The notes: generated by a model not told the origin, from the sequence alone. DNA of 64,000 nt from Caldicellulosiruptor danielii (GCF_034343125.1 NZ_CP139957.1:953001-1017000); one strand, 5' to 3'. Counted from the stretch's first letter, positions 19,109 through 28,921 are shown. A program made the numbers and translations.

Positions 19109-19999
19109 TTGACGATGGTATCTGTTGACAATCTTTTTAAGAGTTTTGGTAAAAAAGAAGTCTTAAAAGGGATAAATCTTGTTTTTGAAGAAAATAAAGT
19201 TTATGGTTTGTTTGGGAAAAATGGAGCAGGAAAGACCACATTGTTAAAAATTATATTGGGGCTTCTATTTCCTACGAAGGGGAGTGTTTCTGTTTTTGGT
19301 AAAAATCCATGGAATGGTGGGTTAAAGGAAGTTGGTTATCTTCCTGAAAATTTGGCAGGATATTTTGAACTGAGCGCATATGATAATATTGACATAATAG
19401 CCAGAATGCAGGGGATTAAGTTGCGAAGGAAAGAAATCTTTGAGATTCTTGAGGCTGTTAACTTAAAAGAAGTAGCAACGAAAAAAGTAAAAGATTTTTC
19501 GCTTGGTATGAAGAGGAGACTTCAACTTGCTTTTGCAATTTGCATAGGTGATAAAAAGTTGTTAATTTTAGACGAACCGACTAATGGGCTTGATATTGAG
19601 GGTGTGTTTTGGTTTAAAGAGAAGATTAAAGAAATGAAAGGGCAAAAAGATAAAACTATAATCATTTCAACACATGCTTTTGAGGAACTTGAAAGTATAA
19701 TAGATGAGTTTATAATAATTCACAAAGGAGAAATAAAGATAAAAAGCGATATTAGTGATTTGGAAATAAGGAACAAAAAAATTATAAAAATTAGCAAAGA
19801 AGATGCTGAAAAATTTATTGGATTAGCAAATTTATTAAAGTTAAATTACACCAGACTTTCTGATGTTGAATTTATAGTTGAGGAAAATGAAGAGATAAAC
19901 TTTCTTGAACAAATAATAAAAAACGGCATAGAATTACAGAAATTTGAAACATACAGACAGACAATAAAAAGTATATTTGGGGTAATGACAAAGGAGTAG
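19109..19999 (+). CDS. ABC transporter ATP-binding protein (ABC-2/bacteriocin-type)
   Basis: A 296-residue ATPase. Walker A is FGKNGAGKTTLL, the signature is SLGMKRRLQLA, Walker B is KLLILDEPTNGLD and the switch His is in IISTHAFEE. A C-terminal extension after about 215 follows the pattern of ABC-2 ATPases used for drug or bacteriocin export and immunity. The start is TTG 19109, 9 nt after AAAGGAG. The permease gene starts at its stop codon. Confidence 0.9.
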   Translation: MTMVSVDNLFKSFGKKEVLKGINLVFEENKVYGLFGKNGAGKTTLLKIILGLLFPTKGSVSVFGKNPWNGGLKEVGYLPENLAGYFELSAYDNIDIIARMQGIKLRRKEIFEILEAVNLKEVATKKVKDFSLGMKRRLQLAFAICIGDKKLLILDEPTNGLDIEGVFWFKEKIKEMKGQKDKTIIISTHAFEELESIIDEFIIIHKGEIKIKSDISDLEIRNKKIIKISKEDAEKFIGLANLLKLNYTRLSDVEFIVEENEEINFLEQIIKNGIELQKFETYRQTIKSIFGVMTKE

Positions 20000-20002
20000 G
20001 TG

Positions 20003-20812
20003 TTGAGAATGATTCTTAACTTTTTTGCCGGCGAATTAAAAAAAGTTTTAAAATCCAAATTATTTTTAATTTCAATGTTTATTTACATCTTTATTTTTGT
20101 GGTAGTTTTAATTAGCAGGTTTTTTAATAAAAATTCAGGGGTTTATTTATACAATATTGAATTGGAAAAGCTAATTTCACTTTCATTATTTTACTTTTAT
20201 ATTATGAATACTTTGTATTTAGGTGCTGTGCTTGGAGGTATTGTGGGAGGATATGAATTTCATAATAACACCTTCGGTTTTTCACAGATATTTCAAGGCA
20301 GAATAAGACAGCACATTTTAAAAATATTTACATTATTTATTTTGTTGATAGGAATTTTGTTAATTACATTTGCAATTACATATATGTTTTGTGTGTTTCG
20401 AATTTCTGATATTGACTTTAGCTTCAGTTTTAAAAAAATAATCAGACAGTCTTTGGTTACTCTATTGATTTCGATTGAATTGAGTCTTTTTTCATATATA
20501 TTGGCGATTGTTATAAAGAGAATGTATGTTGCAATTTCTCTTGCAATATTTCTTCCATATTTAATAAATGTTATATGTGGAATATCCCAGGTATTCCAAA
20601 ATTTGGATAAATATTGGTTTAGTACAATTAATTCTACACTGGTAATTAGAGTTTTTTCCGATTTAGCTTCCTCAGAAAGTTATGTAACAATAAAAACTGC
20701 TAACATAAATAATCTGGCCAATTTTAATGTATCATTATTAATTTCAACAAGTTACCTTATAGCTTTTTTGATAATTATATTATGGGTAGGTTATTTTGTA
20801 TCAGAAAATTGA
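20003..20812 (+). CDS. ABC-2 type permease
   Basis: About 269 residues with six predicted membrane helices: one near the N-terminus, then a GAVLGGIVGGYEFHNNTFG loop typical of ABC-2 permeases of drug and lantibiotic immunity systems. The start is unclear. GTG 20000, TTG 20003 and ATG 20009 are in frame behind AAGGAG (19991-19996); TTG has the best spacing. It would pair with the ATPase just upstream. Confidence 0.82.
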   Translation: MRMILNFFAGELKKVLKSKLFLISMFIYIFIFVVVLISRFFNKNSGVYLYNIELEKLISLSLFYFYIMNTLYLGAVLGGIVGGYEFHNNTFGFSQIFQGRIRQHILKIFTLFILLIGILLITFAITYMFCVFRISDIDFSFSFKKIIRQSLVTLLISIELSLFSYILAIVIKRMYVAISLAIFLPYLINVICGISQVFQNLDKYWFSTINSTLVIRVFSDLASSESYVTIKTANINNLANFNVSLLISTSYLIAFLIIILWVGYFVSEN

Positions 20813-20820
20813 ATATACGG

Positions 20821-21267
20821 GTGGTGTTAAATCAGGTGAAGACAAAATTTTTATTGAAGGTTATTTTAATTTGTTTTTTGTTTTTTGGTGTTTTGTTATT
20901 TATCAATTCAGGGAATTTTAATCAGTTCAAAAGTGATAAGGTAAGTTATAATACTTCTATTAAAAAAATTGGTACAAAAGAATACATCACAGATATAAAA
21001 TTTAACTACGTTGTTGAATATGGGAAGGAAGAAACTTTTGTAATTTATGTAGACAAAAGTTCATTGGTTCTTAATTGTCAGCATATGAAGTGCACTAACA
21101 AGATTACAATTAAAATAAAAGATAAGAGAGATAGGATAATTTACAAAGAAGATATTGGAGAGAAAAAAGATGAAAGATTTGAAGTAAATAACTTGAAGAA
21201 TGGTGAATATGAGCTAATTCTTTTTTTCAAGAAAGGTGTAGGAGAAGGATATATAAAAATAGAATAA
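20821..21267 (+). CDS. Membrane-anchored extracytoplasmic protein, function unknown
   Basis: About 148 residues: one N-terminal membrane anchor (LLKVILICFLFFGVLLFI), then a hydrophilic, beta-rich domain ending GYIKIE, which looks like a small beta-sandwich. GTG 20821 is the first start after the permease stop; GTG 20824 or 20836 are alternatives. Position between two permease genes suggests an immunity or transporter-accessory role. No family is recognised. Confidence 0.65.
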   Translation: MVLNQVKTKFLLKVILICFLFFGVLLFINSGNFNQFKSDKVSYNTSIKKIGTKEYITDIKFNYVVEYGKEETFVIYVDKSSLVLNCQHMKCTNKITIKIKDKRDRIIYKEDIGEKKDERFEVNNLKNGEYELILFFKKGVGEGYIKIE

Positions 21268-21282
21268 ATTATGTTTTGCTGA

Positions 21283-22071
21283 ATGGCAGGTGATATGGTG
21301 ATTAATTTAAAAATGACAGAATCTGAAATAAAGAAAGTTCTCAAATCTAATTTAATATTTGCAATATATTTTTTCTATATAATACTAATGATTTTGATAT
21401 ACAGAAACACAAGCAAAGATGGTAATTTAGGTACAGTTTTTTCACCTTATGCTTCAGGTTTATTATTGTATTGAAATTTACTGGGTGGTATAGCGATAGC
21501 AGTTTTCTCGGCTGTTATTTGCAACAAAGAGTATCAGGCAAATTTACTTTTTATTTATTCTACAAATTTGAAAAGAGACTACTTTCTTTTATTTAAACAG
21601 TTAATAATATTTTGTTTTTCATTGCTTTTAGGTTTAACATCTCTGCTGTTAGGAGTGATTTTTGACGCGATTATAAATGCTAATGCTTTACCATGGTACA
21701 AGCTAATTGTGCAATTAATTAGTATTGTCTTTTGTTTATTTTTAGTGGGAAATTTATCATTTACACTGCATCTGCTAACACGGAACTTCGTTTATTCATT
21801 GAGCATTCCCATATTTTTAATATTTTTTGAACCAGCAATTCATAGATTTTCAAATGGAATTTTTTTAATAAAAACTTTAATTGTATTTAATACATATAGT
21901 TTTTTAGATAACTTCTTTAGCAATTTAAAATATGGAAGCATAATAATAGTTCCTGAAAACCAAACATATAATTCGTTACTTGTATCTTTTTTTGTACTTT
22001 TTGGTTATTTAATTTTTATGTTTGGTGTTCAATTTGCATTTATCAAAAGTGAAAAATTTACATCTAAATGA
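21283..22071 (+). pseudogene. Second ABC-2 permease, interrupted by an in-frame TGA
   Basis: One continuous reading frame encodes a six-helix permease like the gene at 20003, but TGA at 21472-21474 splits it after 63 codons. The text on either side reads SGLLLY-stop-NLLGGIAIAVFSAVICNKEYQ, which aligns with YLGAVLGGIVGGYEFHN in the intact permease. A TGG-to-TGA change would explain it. The second half could restart at ATG 21568, but that would lose two helices. It is likely a pseudogene; a sequencing error is the alternative. Confidence 0.75.
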
Positions 22072-22213
22072 AGAAAATAATAAGTATTTTTAAAATTAAT
22101 TTCCGATTAGGTCTTGTTTTGCTTGCATTTTTCCTGCTGCCACTTTTGTTCAGTAGTTTGATGAGGATAAAAAGGGATATAGTATAGAAATGCTCTTGAA
22201 TAGCAATTGAGAT

Positions 22214-22246
22214 GGCTGCCCTAAGAAAAAGGGGCAGCTTTTTGTT
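22214..22246 (+). terminator. Terminator in R3
   Basis: GCTGCCC (22215-22221) pairs with GGGCAGC (22232-22238), followed by TTTTTGTTTG. Confidence 0.82.
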
Positions 22247-22345
22247 TGTAGAAAAAACAAAAGAAAATTAGAGAAATTTGGAGATATTAGAAGAAAGAAA
22301 AAGCTGATTGCTAAAAATTACATAAAATTAACTAAAAAAACGGGT

Positions 22346-22375
22346 TTGACAGCACAAAAGATAATAAAGTAAAAT
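22346..22375 (+). promoter_or_regulatory. Cassette 3 module promoter
   Basis: TTGACA (22346-22351), 18-bp spacer, TAAAAT (22370-22375). Confidence 0.78.
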
Positions 22376-22531
22376 TAAGATAACAATGCCTAGCAAAATT
22401 TTAATAAATATGGCAATTTTAATATTGTCTTTCGTAAATAAAATATATTGTATGCAAACAGGATGACAAATCATAGAATACAAAAATATTGAAACCTGCA
22501 TACAGTTGATTAAAGATTTTGATTTACAGAG

Positions 22532-22568
22532 GCATCAACCTTATCATGGGCGCTCATGAGAGGGATGC
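22532..22568 (+). ncRNA. Leader hairpin, copy in R3
   Basis: The stem CCTTATCATGGG / CTCATGAGAGGG has one mismatch and two G-U pairs, with outer GCATC (22532-22536) and GATGC (22564-22568) also complementary. It lies between promoter and ribosome binding site. The arms covary with the copies in R4 and R5. Confidence 0.6.
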
Positions 22569-22595
22569 AAAAATGAAATTTGGAGGTGTTTTGAA

Positions 22596-23375
22596 TTGTT
22601 TAGGAAAAAACAGAGTGGAATTAGAATTAATAAAATTGTTGCTTTTTGTGCGGTTTTGTTTTTGCTTTTGTGGAGTTGGAGTTTTTCAGCTACCACAGGC
22701 TTTAGTGATAGAGAATTTGATAAAAAACATATACCTTCGTACATGAAGCCAGGTACAGTTATTACATTTGATGAAAATGGAAAACTATTTATTTTGTCTG
22801 AGGGCAAAGATAATTTGATTTCTTTATCAAAAGAGGACAAAAAAATAGCAGAAAACTGTAAACCATTGCCTGAGGAAGATTTACCTGAAATAGAGCCTGG
22901 GATGATAGTTGTATATGATGCATTAGGTGCACCAGTGGTTATTCACCAGGGGCAAGAAGAACCTTTGAAGATAGATTTAAAAGAAGTAAAACTGGATTAA
23001 ATCAAAACTGGGGATAGTGAATTGGGGAAGATTGAAAATGAACTGAAAAATGTTGAAAGTATATATAGTGTTCAACAAAAGAATGTTTCAAAATTAAATA
23101 CACAAACAGGTTATGTTTCATGGTATTATTGTGAAGGAAAAATATGAGCTGCTGAAGTAGTGCTTGATAGTGAGAGTGCTGCACATAAATCCATTCAATT
23201 CCGAACAAAAGTTCGGGTAACCAGTCTGGAAAATGGTAAAAACACAATTGTAAAGATTTTAGACAGAGGTCCATATGTAAATGGTAGAATACTGGATATG
23301 GTAAAAACAGCATTTTCAAAAATTCATTCAACGAGCAAAGGAATTTTTAGGGGGAAAATAGAATGGCCCATATAG
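22596..23375 (+). pseudogene. RlpA-like double-psi beta-barrel protein with two in-frame stops
   Basis: A single frame of about 259 codons broken by TAA (22998-23000) and TGA (23145-23147). The first part (134 residues from TTG 22596, behind GGAGGTG) has a signal peptide and two related segments, PGTVITFDENGKLFIL and PGMIVVYDALGAPVVI. The part after the stops reads like RlpA: TGYVSWYY, AAHKSIQF, VRVTSLENGKN and DRGPYVNGRILDM. RlpA domains bind or cleave peptidoglycan glycan strands. The first part may still be made as a short exported protein. It overlaps the next gene by 13 bp. Confidence 0.75.
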
Positions 23376-24445
23376 AAGTTAAAATAAAGGGACTAAGGAT
23401 AGCGGTAATTTTGCTACTGCTATCCTTAGTTTTGGTATTTTATAATACTGTTAGATTCAAAAAAGAAGAGATAAGAGAGAAATTACTTGTATCAGTATAC
23501 GATAAAAATGGAAAAACTCATATGTGGGAAGTTATTCCAAAAAGCAACAGAGAAAATCTGATTCTTACAAACAGAGAAGTTATGATATTTGGAGATATTT
23601 CCAATGACGGGAAATGGCTTGCTTATGACGATGCTATTGGAAACAGTCCGTGGGAATTGTTTTTAAAGAATTTAAAAAATCAAAAAGTATTTCAACTAAC
23701 TAATGACAGAGAAGGGGAAATAGATATCAAATTTCTAAGTAGCAATCCTTTAAAAATATGTGTGTCAAGAGCTGGTTTGAACTCTCCCATACCAAGATTA
23801 TGGATTATAGATGTTGATAAGAAAAAAGCTCAAATGATAAATCCTTTAAATTCTGATATGGCTTTTGAACATTTTGCAGTAATTGATGACAATCATATTG
23901 TGGCTGTGTCTTATTCTAATAAAGCGGATGAGGAAAGAATGCAGAAAGCTAATTCATCTCTTGGTGTTATAAAATATAGTTTCTATGTAATTGATTTAAA
24001 AAGACAAAGTTATAAAAAGGTTGTTGAAGTAGAAGCGGGAGATGTTGAATCATTAGCATTAGTACCAGGAAGTGATATTGTTACTTTTGGTGCAAGTGAT
24101 ATTTGTTTGGGTTCTAACAATGAAAAAAGGGATACAGGGATTTATAAATTAAACATAAAAACAAGGAAAATAACACCAATACTTACTGAAAATATATTAA
24201 AGAAGTTGAATTATACGCCGGTTAGATGGTTTGCTTATCCGGTATCAGGTTATTTAAGTTATGATGGGAAAAAGCTTTGGTTTGGTGGTATTTCTAAAGA
24301 GGCGAGAAAAATGATGTTTGGTGAAGGGATTGAAGCTTATCCAAGTGCTGTTTTTGAATATGATTTAAAAGAAAAAAAGATAAGAAAAATATTTGAAAAA
24401 AAGGATACTTTTATTACGAATATAAATGTTTCATACGGGAAATAA
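23363..24445 (+). CDS. Membrane-anchored beta-propeller-like protein
   Basis: A 360-residue protein with one N-terminal membrane helix (about 11-28) and an extracytoplasmic region built of repeated beta segments of TolB/WD40 style, for example SNDGKWLAYDD, NPLKICVSRAG and SYDGKKLWFGG. Start ATG 23363 is behind AGGGGGAA. Similar architecture occurs at 26985 and in the remnant at 28190, so these belong to one exported family. Function unknown; such propellers usually bind proteins or glycans. Confidence 0.75.
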   Translation: MAHIEVKIKGLRIAVILLLLSLVLVFYNTVRFKKEEIREKLLVSVYDKNGKTHMWEVIPKSNRENLILTNREVMIFGDISNDGKWLAYDDAIGNSPWELFLKNLKNQKVFQLTNDREGEIDIKFLSSNPLKICVSRAGLNSPIPRLWIIDVDKKKAQMINPLNSDMAFEHFAVIDDNHIVAVSYSNKADEERMQKANSSLGVIKYSFYVIDLKRQSYKKVVEVEAGDVESLALVPGSDIVTFGASDICLGSNNEKRDTGIYKLNIKTRKITPILTENILKKLNYTPVRWFAYPVSGYLSYDGKKLWFGGISKEARKMMFGEGIEAYPSAVFEYDLKEKKIRKIFEKKDTFITNINVSYGK

Positions 24446-24549
24446 TAAATACTAAAATATGAGACAACATTAAACTGTAGCTATGGGAAAGCCATATTCT
24501 TGAGATAAAATTTAAAGATAAAAAACTAAAAAATAGGTGGTATCTTATT

Positions 24550-25299
24550 ATGAAGTTTATCAAAAAAGTTGTCATTGTATTTATAATTATGTTTTTAATT
24601 TTGCCTGATAAACATGTTTTGAGCAATAACAAAATTGCAAAAGGATATTATGATTATAGTGGTAAAAAAGGGAGCAATAATATAATAATGAGCATATACC
24701 TTAATAACTCAAAAGTTGCAGGACTATATGCTTACAAGGGGACAAGAAAGTATATAAAGTTAGAAGGAATAATTAAGGATGAAAAAATTACATTGAATGA
24801 ACTTGATCAAAAAGGTAAAATAGTTGGAACATTTATAGGGGATATAAAAATGGTAGATAAAATTAATGGAACTTGGAGTAATGGCAAAACAAAAAAGAAA
24901 TTTGAACTCAAACTTGTTGGAATAATCTACGCTGATTATTGCAAAAGATTCAACTTGGCTGGTTTTTCAGATGAAGAAGTAGAAAATTTTGCTATCAGCA
25001 TTCAAAACTATTTGGCAAAAAACAACACAAGAGCACTTGCAAAACTGATAGCATATCCTGTTGATGTTAAAATTGATGGTAAGATAAGAACCATAAAAAA
25101 TGAAAAAGAGTTTATCAATAATTTTAGTAAAATATTCAATGCCAATCTGAAAAAAGCAATTATGAATGCTGAGCCTTTGTTTATGTTTACAAATCAATAT
25201 GGAGCTATGTTGGGAGACAGCGGGTATAATATTTGGTTTGCAGCAGTAGAAAAAAGGGATAGAAATTATCACCTATTAATTCATACCATTAACAACTGA
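24550..25299 (+). CDS. Secreted protein of unknown function
   Basis: A 249-residue protein with a signal peptide (MKFIKKVVIVFIIMFLILP). A beta-barrel-like region of about 30-120 follows (GYYDYSGKKG, VAGLYAYKGTRKYIKLEG, INGTWSNGKTKKKFEL). The C-terminal region of about 140-249 resembles small NTF2-like folds. No family is assigned. Start ATG 24550 follows AGGTGGT. It closes cassette 3. Confidence 0.7.
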   Translation: MKFIKKVVIVFIIMFLILPDKHVLSNNKIAKGYYDYSGKKGSNNIIMSIYLNNSKVAGLYAYKGTRKYIKLEGIIKDEKITLNELDQKGKIVGTFIGDIKMVDKINGTWSNGKTKKKFELKLVGIIYADYCKRFNLAGFSDEEVENFAISIQNYLAKNNTRALAKLIAYPVDVKIDGKIRTIKNEKEFINNFSKIFNANLKKAIMNAEPLFMFTNQYGAMLGDSGYNIWFAAVEKRDRNYHLLIHTINN

Positions 25300-25561
25300 T
25301 CATCCCTGAAATCAAAAGAAATGCTTTGGTTTTTATTAGATTATGTAGTAAGTGGGTGGGCAGAGTACATCCTTAATACGGGTGAAAAAAGAACATTCGA
25401 GCATAACAAATGTCCATGCCTCCACGCCACGGTAGATGGGACGAGGGAATTGATGGAAAATAATGAGACTCTTAGAGACATGAGAGATAAACACCATGGT
25501 TTTAGTGGATAGAAACAAAATAAGTTTTTTTGAAAAAATCAAAAATACATTGAGGAGAAGT
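25300..25561. other. Stretch without a convincing gene before R4
   Basis: Only a 63-codon frame (25321-25512) is open here. It has no ribosome binding site and no recognisable domain. Its base composition is less AT-rich at 25400-25450 (CCTCCACGCCACGG) than its surroundings, suggesting debris from another element. I see no terminator hairpin. Confidence 0.4.
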
Positions 25562-25671
25562 TTGCTTTTTGTTTGTAGAAATATAAGAAAATTTAAGAAA
25601 TTTAGAGATATTTAAAGTAAGAAAGAGCCAATGGCTGAAAATCGCAAAAAATTAAGTTAAAAAAAACGAGT

Positions 25672-25701
25672 TTGACAAAGTAAAAGTTAATAAAGTAGAA
25701 T
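25672..25701 (+). promoter_or_regulatory. Cassette 4 module promoter
   Basis: TTGACA (25672-25677), 18-bp spacer, TAGAAT (25696-25701). Confidence 0.76.
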
Positions 25702-25862
25702 TGAGGTAGAAATTACAAGGAGAATATTAGTAAATATATCAGCTTTCTTATTACCCTTCTCAAATAAGATAGATTGCTTGTAAATAGGGTAATATACCTG
25801 AGAATATAAAAAAGAAAATATTTAATTTAATTTCAAAAAATTTTGACTTGAATTGGCATTAA

Positions 25863-25886
25863 CCTTTTATGGGTGCCCATGAAAGG
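25863..25886 (+). ncRNA. Leader hairpin, copy in R4
   Basis: CCTTTTATGGG (25863-25873), TG, CCCATGAAAGG (25876-25886): an 11-bp stem with one G-U pair. At the pair where R5 has A-U this copy has G-C, a compensatory double change. Confidence 0.62.
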
Positions 25887-25916
25887 CTATAAAACAAAAT
25901 TAAGGGGGAATAGAGT

Positions 25917-26918
25917 ATGAAAAACATCAAAAGGACTTTGGCGCTTTTAATGATATTTATTTTAGTGGTTGTGAGTGCCTTTTCTGTTTTGTCTCAAAAA
26001 ACCACAGCTTCCATCATTTCAGACAGCAAAAGCAGTGACTTTCCAAATTTTAAGACTGTATTGAAGATTCCTGTATCTGAAGAAGGTATTGAATATACAG
26101 GAATGGTAGGTTATGGTTCTCACGAGGGACCAAATGCTTTTGATGTAAAAGGGGATAACATTTACATTCTTGATAATGTTCATCATAGAGTGCTTGTGTA
26201 CAGCAAGATAAAAGGCAATTTGATTGAAAAGATTAGCATACCGGAGGAGCAATGGATTCATGGTATGGCAGTTGATAAAAACGGAAAAATATATTTATAC
26301 AATGCTGGTACAAATACTTTGATTACAATAAATAATAAAGTGGTTGACATAGCGAAAAATCAAGAACTGAGATTAGAACCATTTTACAAATTTGATTTGA
26401 ATGATAAAGGTCCATTTGTTGTGCTGTCTGGAGAAGAAAAAATGACCACATGTTTTTTGGCAAAGAATGCAAATACAAATAAGTTGTTTGTTGTAGAAAA
26501 AAGAGATGGAGTATTTTCTGCTGATGGAAGTGTAAGTGAAGTAAAGGCTTCTGCTTGTAAAGCGAGTGTAGATGGAAGTGAAACTTTTGAGTTTCCGGGA
26601 TGGCTTGTGGATAAATACAGTGCGTATGATTATATTGGTAAGAGGGGCTTTATTCAATTCTGGAAGATAACTAACGACTATGGTGAGTGGATAGTTAAAT
26701 TAAATTCAAAAACAAGAAATATTGAAGGACTTGTTAAGATTCCGGATTGTAAATATTCTTTTCCGGTGCGTGATGTTGTACTTGAAGGAAATGATGTTTT
26801 TGTATTGCTGCCATGTGAAAAGGATGTTTATGTATTAAAAGTAGATTCATGGATGACAGATGAGCAGTATGCAAAATATATACAATCAGAGGGAATGGAA
26901 GATAACAAAAATGATTAA
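25917..26918 (+). CDS. Secreted NHL/propeller-like protein
   Basis: A 333-residue protein with a signal peptide (RTLALLMIFILVVVSAFSVL). Blade-like repeats follow, such as DVKGDNIYILDNVHHRVLVYS, MAVDKNGKIYLYNAG and NDVFVLLPCEKDVYVLKV, as in NHL beta-propellers. Start ATG 25917 is behind AAGGGGGAA. It is the first gene after the R4 leader. Four to five cysteines in the second half may form disulfides outside the cell. Its binding partner is unknown. Confidence 0.75.
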   Translation: MKNIKRTLALLMIFILVVVSAFSVLSQKTTASIISDSKSSDFPNFKTVLKIPVSEEGIEYTGMVGYGSHEGPNAFDVKGDNIYILDNVHHRVLVYSKIKGNLIEKISIPEEQWIHGMAVDKNGKIYLYNAGTNTLITINNKVVDIAKNQELRLEPFYKFDLNDKGPFVVLSGEEKMTTCFLAKNANTNKLFVVEKRDGVFSADGSVSEVKASACKASVDGSETFEFPGWLVDKYSAYDYIGKRGFIQFWKITNDYGEWIVKLNSKTRNIEGLVKIPDCKYSFPVRDVVLEGNDVFVLLPCEKDVYVLKVDSWMTDEQYAKYIQSEGMEDNKND

Positions 26919-26984
26919 CAAAAATTGTTATATAGCTTATTAAAAAAACTCAGAGCAGTAATAATAAAAAAAGGATGTGGATAA

Positions 26985-28184
26985 ATGAGGTCAACCAGTA
27001 AGTTTGCAACAAAAAAATTTCTTTTTGCTGGAATTATAGTATTTGTGATAATATTGACAGGGTGTTTATACGCATACTTAATTCAATCGGGTAAAGAAAA
27101 AATAGGTTATGTAAGAGTATTGAATAACAAAAATCGAAATATGTTATACGGAACCACCTTTGAGGGAAGAATTGCTGACAGCAAAGGGAATGATAAATTA
27201 TTGTTTAAATTTAAAACATCCAGTGCAGAGATTAACCAGGAATTAACCTTTTTCCCGCGCAGATTTTTTTCGTGGGGGAAAGATTATGTTGCTTATACGC
27301 AGGATCTTAAAGAAGTGATTCTTGTTGATTATAAAACCGGAAAAGAAGTGTATAGACAAAGACTGAACGAGAGAGTTGAGTTTATCAATGCAAACAAGAC
27401 TAAAGAAGAATTTGTAATAGCCACTGAAAAAGCGCTGTATATACTTAAATATCAGAAAAAACATAAGAATGATAAAGAGTCTGCGTTCATGTTAGAGCGT
27501 GTAGCGGAAGGTAAATTTTGGTTTCCAACAATTTCAAGTGATTCAAGGTATATAGTGTGTGGCGAAATAGAAAGTAATAATGTTTTGGCTACATCGCTTG
27601 TTTTGTTTGATTTGTTGAATAATACTAAGAAAAAGCTTATCTCTGAAAAACTGGGTAATTTACCTTTAACACAAGATTATAGATTAATATATTCTACTGC
27701 CATAAGCAGCGATAATAAGTGGGTTGTAATTAGCACTTCTTCATCGGGAACTCCACCTTACATATATCTAACTGCTTTAAATTTAAAAAGCGGATTAGTA
27801 AAAGAATTTGGTTCAAATACAGGGTTGTGCAACTCTCCAGGATGCTTTGTTTCAAGTGATAAATATATGTTTACACAGGGTGAACCAGGATATCAAGAAT
27901 TTGGGGGTTATTCTTCTATTATTGACCCGTTTAGATCAAAACCAGTTATTCTTGACCTTAATACTGGAAAGTTGGAGATTGTTAACGATGTGCCCAAAGA
28001 CATTAATGCCTATTGGCCAATATATGGAAATAATAAAGCAATTTATTTTATTGACAGAAACTATCAGTCATTTGTACCTAATAAAATTTTTGGCACCAAT
28101 ATTTATAGACTAAAAAATAAAAAGGTTGAGCTATTATTTCAAATAAAAGGCGGTATTGTAAGTTATGATGTGATTTCAAAGTGA
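26985..28184 (+). CDS. Membrane-anchored or lipoprotein propeller-like protein
   Basis: A 399-residue protein. The N-terminal hydrophobic segment (about 12-33) contains ILTGC, which could be a lipobox cleaved before Cys; otherwise it is a plain membrane anchor. The rest has TolB-like segments such as SWGKDYVAYTQDLKEVILVD, SSDSRYIVCGE and SSDNKWVVIS. It shares design with the protein at 23363. The start follows AAAAGGATGTGG. Function unknown. Confidence 0.75.
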   Translation: MRSTSKFATKKFLFAGIIVFVIILTGCLYAYLIQSGKEKIGYVRVLNNKNRNMLYGTTFEGRIADSKGNDKLLFKFKTSSAEINQELTFFPRRFFSWGKDYVAYTQDLKEVILVDYKTGKEVYRQRLNERVEFINANKTKEEFVIATEKALYILKYQKKHKNDKESAFMLERVAEGKFWFPTISSDSRYIVCGEIESNNVLATSLVLFDLLNNTKKKLISEKLGNLPLTQDYRLIYSTAISSDNKWVVISTSSSGTPPYIYLTALNLKSGLVKEFGSNTGLCNSPGCFVSSDKYMFTQGEPGYQEFGGYSSIIDPFRSKPVILDLNTGKLEIVNDVPKDINAYWPIYGNNKAIYFIDRNYQSFVPNKIFGTNIYRLKNKKVELLFQIKGGIVSYDVISK

Positions 28185-28189
28185 AACTT

Positions 28190-28491
28190 TTCTGAAAGGC
28201 AGAAAAAAGATTTATAAAAATGACCAAGTCATTTCTGAAACGTCTGATAGTGAGAGTATCTTCAAAGGTCCTTATATTTCAGAAGATAATGATATTGCAT
28301 TCTACACGAAAGATATAAATTGCTGGAGACGAAATGAAGCTTAACATAGGCAAAGTTAAAGATGAAAAGATTGTAATAGATAAAAGAGTGAAATGGGACA
28401 AAGGAACTGGCGATATTAAGTTTTCTGGTAATTCCATTTAGTTTAAAAGTAACAGTGGGATAATAGAGTATAAAATTGATGATATAAAATA
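28190..28491 (+). pseudogene. Remnant of a third propeller-like gene
   Basis: Three pieces read as one protein C-terminus after frameshift and stop repairs: a stretch with GPYISEDNDIAFYTKD, a second frame starting MKLNIGKVKDEKIVIDKRV, and, after TAG, GIIEYKIDDIK. The blade-like ISEDNDIAFYT resembles the propeller proteins of cassettes 3 and 4. No start or ribosome binding site is present. This is a decayed gene end. Confidence 0.6.
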
Positions 28492-28563
28492 ACAAATTTT
28501 GTATAATAATTTGATGAGAATAAAAAAGGACAGAGTCTTAAGAATTTTTTAAAGAGGATTAGA

Positions 28564-28600
28564 AAGCTGCTTCCAAGGGGTGGGGGCAGCTTTTTGTTTG
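28564..28600 (+). terminator. Terminator in R5
   Basis: AAGCTGC (28564-28570) pairs with GCAGCTT (28586-28592), extended by CC/GG pairs, and is followed by TTTGTTTG. Confidence 0.8.
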
Positions 28601-28699
28601 CGAAAAAACATGAGAAAATTTAAGAAATTTAGAGATATTTAAAGAAAGAGAGAGCTGATAGCTAAAAATTGCATAAAATCAACTAAAAAAAAAACGAGT

Positions 28700-28729
28700 T
28701 TGACAGAATGGAAATTAATAAAGTAGAAT
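28700..28729 (+). promoter_or_regulatory. Cassette 5 module promoter
   Basis: TTGACA (28700-28705), 18-bp spacer, TAGAAT (28724-28729). The predicted leader to the first start codon is about 250 nt. Confidence 0.78.
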
Positions 28730-28921
28730 TGAGGTGAAAATTCCAAGGAGAATATTAATAAATATAGCAATTTACATATTGCTTCTCGCAAATGAGATAG
28801 TTTATATGCAAATAGGATAGTATGCCAGGAAATATAAAAAGAATATATTGCAACATGTTTATGTTTGTTACCATTATTTGTCTATTTGTTTATTATACTT
28901 AAAAGATTACAAGTTACAATG

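Larger units (their letters stand above)
22113..22588 (+). repeat. Module copy R3
   Basis: The most complete secondary copy. It starts CTTGTTTTGCTTGCATTTT as in the MMPL gene and keeps LLPLLFSSLMRIKRDIV in frame. The terminator, promoter, leader and full GGCATC hairpin follow, up to the ribosome binding site of the next gene. Confidence 0.88.
25562..25905 (+). repeat. Module copy R4
   Basis: It starts inside the 3' arm and tail of the module terminator (GCTTTTTGTTTGTAG), so the MMPL tail and the 5' arm are lost. Spacer, promoter, leader and hairpin follow. The leader is more diverged from R1-R3 and is nearer to R5 (TAGAAT box, AAGGAGAATATTA). Confidence 0.8.

Noticed and set aside
21472-23147. 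TGA read as an amino acid (recoding)
   Set aside because: TAA stops interrupt the same region and TGA ends many intact genes in this window, so ordinary nonsense mutation is simpler.
25321-25512. 63-codon frame before R4
   Set aside because: No ribosome binding site, no signal peptide and no recognisable motif; listed only as part of a gene-free stretch.
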